Shown: positions 34,241-45,243 of the stretch, in pieces
Position numbering within the stretch: position 1 is the first letter of the stretch
Layout: each line of letters starts with the position of its first letter
Source: Phyto melanocephala
Taxonomy: Eukaryota; Arthropoda; Insecta; Diptera; Rhinophoridae
Assembly: GCA_941918925.1 (NCBI GenBank)
Contig: OW799236.1
Coordinates: 80,936,213 to 81,000,212 of the forward strand
Length of the DNA: 64,000 nucleotides
Reading direction: 5' to 3'
Notes under the pieces: generated by a model
Databases searched by the model: none
What the model saw: only the letters and a program-made list of their open reading frames with translations
Told to the model about the DNA's origin: nothing
Made by a program: the position numbers and the translations under genes

Positions 34241-35435
34241 TATTTTTCCCTGTGTATATGTGTATAGCTTTGCCATTCCGTGTAAAATTTCAACAATATT
34301 CATTTTTGACCCCATAAATCATATTCTTTGAAAGCTTATGACCATGGGTTTCAATTTAGAAAAGTCCGTTTGACCGTGTGGTGATTAAAATCATATTTTA
34401 GAAGTCGCTGCATGTTTCACAGATCTGCATGTGATATTAATTTATTGTTAATATCCAGGAATTATAACTTTCTAAGATACGAGAATTTATTTTATCATAA
34501 AAATCAACATTTTACAACCCTCCGATAATTTATAGGTACGTTGCTTCTTTCTGTACAGGCCTATATAGATATGCCTCTAGAGATAATCGTAAATTTAAAC
34601 AAATCGGTTACTAATTTCAAAATAATTGGCAAAAGTAATGTTTAAAAATATTTTTTTTAATATATAAAGTTACTAAAGCTAAAGCTAAAACTTTACTGTC
34701 GTATTCATAAAAACATTTTTGGGTTTATTGAAGACCTATATGACAAATTTATGTTCAATATCTGTCAAATAAGCCTTTAATAAACCTAAATTATTTTTTA
34801 TGAATATGGCAGTTAGTCCTTGGACACGCTTAGGATACCAAAATACATGCCGTTGCTTCAAAAATTATTACTGATGAAAACTGACTGAATAAAAATGTTT
34901 CGGTTTTCTCTCTCTCAAGTTTGTAAATAAAAATCGACTTTTCCAGCCTCTAGACAACAGAAAGAAGTGACAAAGGGCTTGACCAGTAGAATATAATACA
35001 CTATAAAAAATTTTGAATCCATTTTGACATTTTGACACTACAAAATGACGTCTAATACATGTTATATATGGGTCAAATCTAGCAATTAAAAACTTGTTCA
35101 CTTGGACATCTTAGTATGGGTACCTGACGAAAGGGGTTGAGTAGTAGAATGCATTAAACTATGGAAGAGTTAAAATTTAAAATCACGTCCGAAATAATAT
35201 TGCAGATAATATTTTTAAAAATAAATGAGAGGTCTTTGCTATTAGCTTAATCTGTATATATTGAAAATCATAGATTACATCGGATATAAGAAAGCAAAAT
35301 TGCGTAAAACATTAAATCTAAAATCTAGGCTACGTTACGATGTGATCATTGTTCAAAGTTTGTTTAAAACCATTGTTCATGAAGGCGAAAGGTATTATCA
35401 GATTCTGCATGGCCGAATATAGCATTCTTAATTGT
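34241..35435 (+). mobile_element. DINE-1-like element, nearly full length, plus strand
   Basis: The 5' arm reads TTGCCATTCCGTGTAAAATT, GACCCCATAAATCATATTC and GTCCGTTTGACCGTGTGG. The core has two related blocks (GGGCTTGACCAGTAGAATAT near 34977 and GGGGTTGAGTAGTAGAATGC near 35137). The 3' end is GATTCTGCATGGCCGAATAT followed by AGCATTCTTAATTGTTAA (to 35435). A 117-bp MITE is nested at 34696-34812. Confidence 0.75.
34696..34812. mobile_element. 117-bp hairpin MITE with TTA target duplication, nested in DINE
   Basis: The ends CTGTCGTATTCATAAAAA and (reverse complement) CTGCCATATTCATAAAAA pair. Pairing extends through GGGTTTATTGAAG versus AGGTTTATTAAAG, so almost the whole element is a hairpin. 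TTA flanks both sides (34693-34695, 34813-34815). A 3-bp TWA duplication suggests PIF/Harbinger mobilisation (inference). Confidence 0.75.
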
Positions 35436-38029
35436 TAATATTATAAATCTTTTTTACTTTACTGTATCTGCGTTTGTACTTATACCTTAACGTCTATCAA
35501 ATACTTCATATATTTTTGTGTATATAATATACATGGACATGTATGTATATAAGTACATAAGTTCTGTTAAATTTATTAGATTTTATCGCAATGTTCATAA
35601 ATTTTAGTTTAGTTGTAACAGTATTCAAAAGTTTGTTTTTTGGGTTAATATATTAAATCGCGCAATTTGAGCAATTCGGGTGGAATTATTATACAATAGT
35701 GAGATGGCTGGTTGTTTGGTTGGTTGTCTGGCTTAAAGGCATTTAATATTATTGGTTACACACAAAATGACAAATAAACAGATCTTAGATACAAATAAAA
35801 TTACTAAATGTTTGTATAACTAATGATAGTACTCACATATATGTACGTATGTACATAAGTATGTATTATGTCTATAAATTCTATATACAAATTATACGGG
35901 TATATGTTTGTCGATCTGTATCAGACCTTCTTGTCTTTAAACAGTCATGCATGTGTATGTATGTGTAGTTATTCGCATGTCAGGGTAATTATAAGAGTCG
36001 GAGTTTGTGTGTGAGTTTGTGAGACTTAGAGCATTATTAAATGGTATTTAAGATGTTGTATTTAAGATAAACTTTTAGTTCATAAAAATTAAGTACTCCC
36101 ATATATATTCTTTGGTTTGTTTTTTTATGTTATTTTTTCTTTTACTTTCTTTAGTTTCATTTTCTTTCACAGTTTTTTTAATAGTGGTTGTTATTGTTGT
36201 TGTTGTTGTGGGAAGTTGTATTTATTTAACGTGCGTTACGTTTTGGCTTTCCTTCCAATGAAACACAGTTTGTTGTATAAGAACCCTTATATTTGTTGTG
36301 CGTTTTAAGAGCCTAAAAGTATGCTAACTTTTAATTAAAACTTATGCTTGTTTCTTAACATTTTCAAATTAATATAACTCTGCAGTAACAAAAAAAATAT
36401 TGTTGCTTAGTTGTTTTCTTTAGGTTATTTACTCTTGTATAAACTTTGTGCATAGAAATTATCTATCTGTTCATCTCGTAAAAATTAATTTAATATTTTT
36501 TTTTCTGTTTCCAGTTTCAGTTTTAGCATTTTAATTTTTTATTTTTTTTATTATTAGAACTTTTACTGCTTTTACTCAAGCGTTTAATAGCTGTGTTTAC
36601 GATTGTGGACCAAAGAATATTAAAAAAAATGTGTTGCATTTTATTGAAGTTTATTTCTAAGAAAATAAAAGTTTAAATTATTAGCAAAAAAAAGTTTTTT
36701 TTTAGGATTTTGTTTTTATTTTTTTAAATTTTGTCTATTTGCTATTTTATGACCATGTTGCTTTGGGTTTGCCAGCGAAATACAGTGTATGCACTATAAA
36801 ATCATACAATATAACACATTTATAAGTTTTGTGAAAAACTTTTATTTAGTAAGTTGGATTTTGGTAACATTTTGCTGTCGAACTAGAAAAATACTCTCTA
36901 CGAAAAAAAAGTCGTCTGGCTTTCGAAATATAACATTTTTTTTATGTTTTATTAATGATTAATCGTTTATTAAAGCATTTAATATAAGACAGTTTTTGTG
37001 TCTATTGTTTTAAATTGAAGTAATTACTAATATTTCTCGAATCTTTTAATAAAACATGTTAAGTTTTCTTAATCATAAAGACAAAATCTTTAATTTTTTG
37101 TTTGTTTATTTCTTTACACTAATCGGAAACTTCCAAAGTATTTATAATTTTGTCAAAAATACCATATAAAAAGTACACAGCTACTGAAAATTTATTTTTT
37201 AAGTTCTATTTGTTTGGACTTAATGAATAATTTTAAAATTGATTTCAAAATTGTTTGTTAAAGTTCACAGCTCACTAAGTTCTGATTACTTCGGGTCTTG
37301 ATACGAGTTATATGATAAGAGCAATCAGATCGAAAAATAACTTATAATTTTTTTTTTATTATTTGAAAAATCATAATATTTGAAAATTTTTATACAGAAT
37401 TTAGTAAAAAATCTATAAATTTTATTCTAGTAATTAAAATTATTTTTCTTCGGTAAATTGAACATGATTTTTTAAAATTAAAGGCAGTTTATGCGTCGGA
37501 ATGTGCGATTTTAAATGATACTCACTGTAGTCCTATTTTAATTTTTTTTATTAATCTTAGGATACAACTAAATAAGCTTCTAAAAATATGCTCTGAACTG
37601 AGGGCTCTGCTGAGTTTAAATTTTTTCTTTTGAAAATTATTAAACTTTTTTTAATATATATTAAAATTAAGCAAATAATTGTTTAACAGATGTTAATGTT
37701 TATAAAAAAGAAAATTAAAATTTTTCAACTTAATTTTTATAGCAACATACAACAACACTTCTGTGAGTAGAAAATTCAATTTTTTTTAATAACTCTTGTG
37801 TTTAATACTGTATGTCCAAGGAAATGACTGAAAATTTCATTGCTACCAGGACCTAAATTCATAGATGCTTAATAAGTCGTAGTAATTTGACTTAATATAA
37901 ACTTTATTATTTTTAATATATTCAAAACTTTCTTTGTCAAATTAACGCACTTAATTTTTAATTTCGTACCGAATGCATTTACTATAAAAAATTTTATTTT
38001 TTTTATTTTATTAAATTTTAAAATGAAGA
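35436..38029. other. AT-rich stretch, no gene recognised
   Basis: ATGT/ACAT simple repeats lie at 35840-35960 and (TTG)n at 36187-36210. No coding or TE signal was seen. Confidence 0.5.
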
Positions 38030-38420
38030 AAATAAGTAAGAATGCTATACTCTGTCATGCCGAATGTGATAATACATTTGACGAACTGTAGCGAAAACTA
38101 AATTGCAGATATAATATTATACGCATGTTTTCTTTATTTCTTTCTATGTCATCCTTGGTTTTGAGTTTTTACATAACATTGTTCACTATTAGTCTATACC
38201 TTTTATTTGACACCCATATTGGTAGAGTTAAGAAAAAAATTTCCCTTTGTTTTTTACACTTTTTTAAAGTTTACTGTATTCTTCTAATCAAGCCACTGCC
38301 ATTTGTCGCGGTTTTAAGGAATAAATGTGTTATTACTACATTTGAAAAATATGTCCACCATTTAATTAAGACGCCTTCTTCGATTTTAACTTTTCTTTCT
38401 TTGTTAACTTTTTCATGATT
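38030..38420 (-). mobile_element. old DINE-1-like fragment (3' part), minus strand
   Basis: The left end AATAAGTAAGAATGCTATAC plus TGTCATGCCGAAT is a decayed DINE 3' terminus. CATCCTTGGTTTTGAGTTTT, TTTGACACCCATATTGG and CTTCGATTTTAAC match the interior of the DINE at 57.0-57.4 kb in the same orientation. Confidence 0.6.
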
Positions 38421-39510
38421 TGTTACTAGATTTAAGAGAATACAAAACTATTGAACGCCATTTTTTAGTAACGGCTACCATATTATTTAATCTAATTAAC
38501 ATCGTATTATATTTCGCTTGTCCAGCTTTTCAAGCCAAACCTGTGGTAATGACGTGCAAAAAAGAATACAGGAAAACCAGATGTTGGTAGATTTTGTACT
38601 GACTCAATTATATGTATGTATATGAAAAAACATGAAATCAATTAGGAGAAATAATTCTATGTTTAAATTTTCAATACAATACAGAGTTAAATAGTTGATA
38701 TTTACACACAACATTTGTATCTAGTTCTGATCAAAAGAGTGCTTATGATGAAACCGTATCTAGATCGAAAATGCATTCTATTCAGCTTGTGTTGGATAAT
38801 TAACTTTTCCTAGTTATTTTGTCGTCATCGCATTGAACTTAAAGACTTAATTTAAAAATTAAAGAATATAAATTGCTTTTCGTTGAAAAATTTTAGGAAA
38901 AACACCGAAGCAGCTTCATTTTGGAAACCAGTTTGTAAGTTTTTCTCGGAAATAATTTTCAAGGTACGGGTTTGTAAGCATGTCCAGAAGTTATTTAACG
39001 GCTTGAAGAGCTAAATGTATTAAACAAATATTTACAAACAGTGTCCGATTTCTCCAAAAATATTTATGAATACCTCCAGGTTTATGTTACATCTATAAAT
39101 GGCAACATGCGTGTCTATAAATTATCGAGGACAGAGAAATGGCAAGTTTTATAATAAAAATATTGGAAAAAGACAGAGAAAGTCGAAAATTGATATCATA
39201 TACAGATTGATATCATATACAGATCTGTGTAGCATGGGGTTGCTTCTAAATGTTGATATTATCCAAAACACGGACAGAGAGACATTTTTTAAACAAAATA
39301 AATATTGTGTTGTTAGTAAAACAAATTCTCAGTTAAATGATAAAAGTTATGTTTTATTGGGTGGCATAAATGATAAAAAGTTGTGTGCAAGAAAAAGAAA
39401 GAAGAAACTAAAGCCAATAGCGACTTAAAAGCGTTTACAAAATGATCGAAGCAAAGGTATGAATAAGTGCACAAATATTGGGCCGCCACTATTAGAATAT
39501 ATGTATGTAT
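38421..39510. other. AT-rich stretch with one unassigned 109-codon open frame
   Basis: The frame 39099-39428 (ATG start, Lys/Arg-rich end KRKKKLKP) matches no family I recognise. It contains a 16-bp tandem duplication (TTGATATCATATACAG twice, near 39190-39222). It may be chance or a relic. Confidence 0.35.
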
Positions 39511-39991
39511 AGGTGGGCCAAAAGAAATCCACCTATTGGTAGATGCTCTTAATTTTGCAAATGGCGGCCAATGTCAAATCTGTTTTGACATTTGTGAACT
39601 AGACAGATGTAGAATACAAGTGAACAAGCCATGGAGCGAAAAACTCCCCAAGAACGCGGAAAATTCGTGTCTTTTTTGCGAAACAGTTCGTCAGTGGTGT
39701 TGGCGCAGTGCGAATTCCGTCGCCGATTACCCGGTCGTCTGGCACCGACTGCGCAAACACCGCGCCGTTTTGCCACCAACCTTGAAAAGTATGGGACCAC
39801 TCGAGACGCTATCAAGAGTGGCCGACTCCGGAGTGCCCGTTCTGCCGATAATATTGCCGCTGTTGACGAGAATGTCGGAAATGTCGCCAGCAATATCAAC
39901 TACACGCCGTGCCTCGCAATTAGTCATCAGCCCTTCGTCCCTTAGGCAAATTTTGTTCAAAAACCTTCCCATGTTCCCATGTTACTTTTAG
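39511..39991 (+). pseudogene. mariner 5' end: terminal repeat and N-terminal transposase with one frameshift
   Basis: The terminal repeat starts at AGGTGGGCCAAAAGAAATCC (39511). ATG is at 39631. The frame reads MERKTPQERGKFVSFLRNSS, FRRRLPGRLAPT, GRLRSARSADNIAAVDENV. It then shifts by one base near 39880-39895 to TTRRASQLVISPSSLRQILF, KNLPMFPC. These are the two helix-turn-helix units of mariner transposases (consensus RSARSAEN-AAV, RRRASQLGISRTSLRRIL-DL-M-PYKIQL). The coding region stops where the DNA-binding domain ends. A possible catalytic-domain scrap lies beyond the LINE, at about 41985. Confidence 0.8.
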
Positions 39992-40152
39992 GAGCTCCTC
40001 TAGGAAGCTCTACCAAGTATGGTTAAAATACAATTGTTTTTTGTTCTTAAAATTATTTCCTTATATACTACTTATGAGAATCTTAAAACTAGTCTAGTGT
40101 TGTTTAATATGTACTTATTCTAAAATTATTATTATAATTAAATAACTATTGT

Positions 40153-40161
40153 TAGTACTTT
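40153..40161. repeat. target-site duplication, left copy
   Basis: TAGTACTTT, repeated at 41682-41690. Confidence 0.8.
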
Positions 40162-41681
40162 GGAGACTATCCTGGAAGGACCACATTCAATGTAAAGTGG
40201 AGAGAGCTCAAAGAATATGGGCCCTCTGCAGAAGAGTGATTGGCTCAAAATGGGGCTTAAGCCCAAGGATGACACATTGGCTATATACGAGTGTACTGCG
40301 GCCTACAATTACGTACGCTTCGTTAGTATGGTGGACATCCTTAGAGAAGAAGGTGAATATAAAACCTCTTCAAAAGATTCAGAGACAGTGCTGCATTAGT
40401 ATTTGCGGCGCCATGAGGACCACATCGACAATGGCCATTGAGAATATATTATCCATTTGGCCTATTGAGATACAGGTAAAATATGAAGCGGCCTTAGCTG
40501 CCACAAGATTAATGGCAATAGATGAGTGGCTTATAAGAGAACATAAGACCAGATACCAAAGAATAACGGATATCTTACCGATAGGAAATATTACAGAATT
40601 AACATGTGATAAAATCCCGATGAGATATGAGAATATTAACTGCATCACCATTATACCGGAAGAGGGAGAATGGGATGAGATAATCAGGATGGGAAACACC
40701 CACGGAATCGATCTTTATACAGACGGTTCAAAGATTGGTGACTAAACTGGAATGGGCTTATACGACATAAGCCGAAATAGAGGCAAATACTTCCGTCTAC
40801 CAGATCACAACACTATTTTTCAGGCTGAGATCATGGCGATTACGGAAGGAATTAAATGGATAAAGGGAACGAATAGCGAAACTCCGATTCGTATCTTTAC
40901 GGATAGCCAATCAGTGATTAAGACATTGAGAAAGGAGAAAGTTGAATCCCGGAACGTTTTGCAATGCAAGAGTGAGATAAACTCATATGCAAATTGTGAA
41001 CATCTGGAGATAATATGGATACCAAGCCATCACGGGCTGATCGGAAACAAGAAAGCCGACAAATTATCCGAAATGGGAGCTCTTTTGAGTACTATAACTT
41101 TGGAGAACGCCAAACCCCTTAAACGATTTAAGGATGAACTTAAACGTTGGGCAATGGAAGAACATGTCAGAAAATGGCAAAGCACTGATGTCGGTAAGGT
41201 GACAAGAACACTCTGGGGTGACCCAAATCTTGGGAAGTCAAAGGAGATTTTGAGACTAAGTAGACCTACACTTAGGAAATTAACCGGTGTAATTACAGGT
41301 CATACGGAGTTGAGAACTCATTTAGCACGCATGGGATTATCTGAGGAGACGACATGTAGAGCTTGTGAGGAAGAGGATGAGACCCTGGTACACTACCTCT
41401 GTCATTGTCCTGCGTTTGGGCATATTAGGCGCGAAAATTTTACAGTAGATAATATGCCGAACTTGGAATACCTGGGGAACTCGAACTGGAGATCCATAAG
41501 GCGTTACATTGAGGGGACTGGTTTCTTGGACTAGTCCGTTATTTATGGGAAATTATGTTTATGGTTTTTTGTTTGGGAATTCCGTTTTCCACATGGAGCG
41601 CACAACATGCCAACTGGGCATAGGTGTATACCTGTCATGGGTTTGGGCTTTTATACCCCTCCTTTTCAACCTAACCTAACC
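40162..41681 (+). mobile_element. 5'-truncated RNase H-bearing LINE with 9-bp target duplication
   Basis: TAGTACTTT directly flanks both ends. The insert begins inside the RT thumb coding region and ends in a 3' UTR terminating CAACCTAACCTAACC. Target-primed reverse transcription that stopped early gives exactly this structure. The element is GC-richer than the flanking DNA and carries one internal stop, so it is fairly young. Confidence 0.85.
40163..41534 (+). pseudogene. LINE ORF2 C-terminus: RT thumb, RNase H and zinc knuckle (one stop)
   Basis: The frame is open for about 457 codons except TAA at 40743-40745. Order: RLSWKDHIQ and RPTITYASLVWW (RT thumb), QRQCCISICGAMRTTSTMAI. Then RNase H with LYTDGSK (first Asp), FQAEIMAI (Glu), IFTDSQSV (second Asp), WIPSHHGLIGNKKADKLS (His and last Asp). 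Then TGHTELRTHLARMG and the knuckle CRACEEEDETLVHYLCHCPA. The stop falls between the first and second RNase H residues. RT catalytic motifs are missing through truncation. RNase H plus terminal zinc knuckle points to the LOA/R1/I group; LOA-like is my best guess. It is clearly related to the LINE at 62 kb (PTITYASVVWW, ICGAIRTTPT). Confidence 0.88.
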
Positions 41682-41690
41682 TAGTACTTT
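41682..41690. repeat. target-site duplication, right copy
   Basis: TAGTACTTT, identical to 40153-40161. Confidence 0.8.
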
Positions 41691-42050
41691 AAAACGGCAT
41701 GAGTAACGGCACACAAACACTTGATATTGTCAACTGCCGCTAGACGCTTGCCAGACGAATTCCAGTAATGCGATCTTTTCTCAAGCGCGGCTTATTTCAC
41801 ACACATTTATTTATATCGTCACAACAGGGTTTATATTACAGTTTACCTAAATAATTGTGAGTTTAGTTACCCTGCGGTACAAATGTTTTTTAAGGAAAGT
41901 GCCCTGGAGTGCTTTATATTAGCTTCGCTGCAGTGTAACCTACGCCCAAGCCATTATCAATCTCGAGGCCGCAGTGAACGATTTTTCGACCAAAATCTAA
42001 ATGAGCGATGAGGCTCATTTCCACCTATGGTATATATTAATATAAAACGT
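41691..42050 (+). pseudogene. possible mariner catalytic scrap
   Basis: FSTKI-stop-MSDEAHFHL at about 41978-42030 resembles the first-Asp block of mariner transposases (xSDEAHFHL). It is collinear with the mariner 5' end at 39.5-40.0 kb across the LINE insertion, but the intervening 300 bp is not recognisable. Assignment is tentative. Confidence 0.4.
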
Positions 42051-44830
42051 AATTAGGGATCGAATAAATCATATTTTTTTCTACAAGAAAAACAAGCGTG
42101 GAAAGCATTTCAGAAAGCGAAAAAAAAAATTAATAACTTTAATGCCTCGTAAATGGGCTGCTGTATTGGAAATTATAATTAAAATAATTTCAAAAATTGA
42201 ATGATTTGTTTTAGTTTTTGCCATCCAAAAGTGAAATATTTTCATTTTTCTTTCACTTTTTTAGAACTAAAAAAATTTTATTTAATAATTTTTGTTTTAA
42301 TATACCCCAAAGAGTTATAAGTGCTATTTTTAAAAATTTTTAGTTTTATTTTTAATTTTAATTTTTTACAATATTTCTATGCTCATGTTATAATACTAGC
42401 TAAGTTGCTTTAGCTTGTGTTACTTGTGCTCTTTGGTGTGAATTAATTTGTTAAATAATATGCTGAAAAAACGCAGTTAGTTCCCAAGATACAATTACTG
42501 TTTAAATAACTTAAGTAAAATAAAATAATTTATTTACGATTATTATTTAATTTGGATTATAGATATACAAGATATATTTTGATACTGAATTTTTCGAAAA
42601 ATATATATGAAAAATTTCTTCTGAGTATGCTTATTGATAAGAAAAGAAAATTTCTCTAAGCTGACCTTTTAAAAATACCTCGTTTTTTAAAAAACAAACA
42701 TAAAAAGTCACTTGATACACTTAAGTAATGATATTAAGTTATTGTCAAATTATAGGACAATACAAAAACGACTTGTTCGTTTACTCTTCAATGAATGTAA
42801 AAAATAAACTAACAAGAGTAACAGCTACTGCCTATATAAAACATCAGACATATTTATTGCTTATCATGTATCAAACTATACAAACATGTCAGAGACGTTT
42901 GAAAAATCCCACATACACAGAAAAATGGTGGCACAAAAAATTGTTGATGTGTAAAGCAAAATAATCAAGAAAAACTGATGAAAAAAATAAAATAAACAAG
43001 AGACGCACAACACAAACATACCCACACAACATGATTGTGCTTGAAACAATTGAATAAACTGGACAAAAATGACACAACATTGCTGTTGTTTAAAAATAAA
43101 TATAAAAAAAAGTAAATGGAGTGGAGACACTCAAACTCAACAACAATTGTTGTAACAGTATACGGTGCGAATTTAAGAGTGTGTGTGTAAATGAATGAAA
43201 GCTGAGTAAAAAAAATAGTAACTGTAACAAATGACACATTAAAAAAATGATAAAGAACCGAACGTTTCAAAAGTGACCAGCAGAACGCAATGCCACGCAG
43301 TAACCGGACAACTACAGATGAACAAGTGAGCATCCTGTAGATGTTTTTTCCATGCTTTTTATTGCCATTTTTTTTTATTTATTTTGTTGTTTTTACTGTA
43401 TCATGAGTTAAATGTCAAGGCAACCCTAATTGTAAACAACACAGTAAGGGTTTGTTGCTCTTTTTTATACTTTATCAAAAAAAAAAATAGTGTCATGTTA
43501 ATGGTATTACAATAGCTTGAAAAGAGATTCAGAAAAATTATAAAAAATAACATAAAAAGACACCATTATGCTTAAGTAGCAAAAGTGAGTTATAGCCGAT
43601 TAAACCGAATGTTAAGTGCCTTTTAAATGACACTGCTTGACAAAGATAGAAAATTTTAAAGCATAGTTTTGGGCGCCACTATAAGCGGTTTTAAGCTTAA
43701 TTGTGATATTTTAATTTGGATTCTTTAATTAGATATTTTGAACACTGAATACAATAACATTACAACTCAAAACTTTCCAAAATTGATTTTTGTTTTTATA
43801 ACTTAATTCACAATACACATCTCAAACTGCTCCAAAAATTATTTTCTCATCACTACCTTATTTGACTGAAAAAATTTATTTTTTTCTGTTGTGTAAATTG
43901 CATTGCTTCTGCCAGATTGACACTTTTTCACCAGTCCCGATATAGCACCTTCCAAAATTCATATTATAAAATAAATTATGTCGACGTTATTATCGTTAAA
44001 TCCTCTCATTTTGTTTTTATTCTTTCTTCCGTTTGCTGTCCCAAAACCAACAAACACATATATGGTGGATTCACAAGAACGAATATAGAAATGAATAAAA
44101 ATTATTGTATTGCCTATTGCAAAATTTTTAAACCTATTTATGTTTTTAGAAGATTGTGGCAATACTTTACTTTGAACACATTTGTTTAAAATTTTCATGA
44201 AAATATGGTAACATTGTAAATAAAGTGAGTCTTTTGAAATAGGGACATAAGAAAGTGCGCTCTGAAGATACTCTAGTTTCAATGTCGCAACAGAATTGTC
44301 CTATGTATTTTAGATGTTTATTTTTACGGAGAATTATGTTACGAAAGAATTCTGTTTGATAATACCCTCTTCCATTGTAATATATTGCTAACGTTTATGT
44401 TATATTTCAGTGGACACATTCACCATATAAGTTGCAACATTTTTGAAAACTGTAAAATATTATAGTAATTTATGTCTGTTTGGTTGTTCTGTTACCGCAT
44501 TTTCTTACGTAGAAATCACCTAGTAGGATTTGCGTTTATGCTACGCATTATTTTGACATTAATATCGTCGTAGGTGCAAAAAATGCTTTAACTAATTAAC
44601 GAATTCTATTTCATTATATTATAAAAATCAATTTCAACGAAGCTCTAGTAATTTAATTGTGCTTCATATAATATTGTCTTAATTAGCATTTACTGCCCCT
44701 CATTTGGTATATGATATATGCGGTTTTAACAAAAAAAAAAAAAAAAAGAAATAGAGTTAAGAGAAAAATTATAGATTTCCACTTACGTCAAGCATTAGAG
44801 ATGACCAAATAAGAACTTACAAGTTTCCTA
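42051..44830. other. AT-rich stretch, no gene recognised
   Basis: An A-rich part at 42960-43330 with CAACA and ACACAACA words has untranslated-exon-like composition. A poly(A) run of 17 lies near 44731-44747. No coding similarity. Confidence 0.5.
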
Positions 44831-45243
44831 AAGGCTATAGTACACGGCATGTTTTTTACATCTGACTTTTAACTTTTTGAGACATATGTAAATCTACATG
44901 TCTGTCAAAATTGTACTTTTACGCTGACTGCTTTTCAGCAGCAGAGTTTTCTGCTGTTTTCTGTTTTTGACATCTGACTTGTCAAATTCTCCACTGCTAA
45001 TACAAACATGTCGTGTGTTACCTTTAAAACATTACTTCTGTAAAAACACATGTGTTAAGACATCTGACAAAAGTTTAATTAGAGTGCGCTCTATTTTCTT
45101 CTGTAAAAACATGTGACATCAGTCGTTGGCAGAAATCTCTGCTGCTGCAGCGTAAAAGTACAATTTTGACAGACATGTAGATTTACATATGTCTCACAAA
45201 TTTTAAGGTCAGATGTAAAAAACATGCCGTGTATTATAACCTT
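44831..45243. mobile_element. 413-bp MITE with about 115-bp inverted repeats and TA duplication
   Basis: The left arm AAGGCTATAGTACACGGCAT and the right arm (reverse complement AAGGTTATAATACACGGCAT) stay paired for about 115 bp. Identical stretches include GAGACATATGTAAATCTACA and TCAAAATTGTACTTTTACGC. TA flanks both sides (44829-44830, 45244-45245). Inner ACATCTGAC words are repeated too. It has no coding capacity. The TA duplication suggests Tc1/mariner mobilisation. Confidence 0.9.

Noticed and set aside
39549..39972. Minus-strand open frames of 81 and 116 codons
   Set aside because: Antisense shadows of the mariner N-terminal coding region, which has clear homology on the plus strand.
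42876..43333. Overlapping hydrophobic minus-strand frames up to 122 codons
   Set aside because: Antisense of an A-rich ACACAACA region. Phe/Leu/Val richness follows from composition; no conserved motif.
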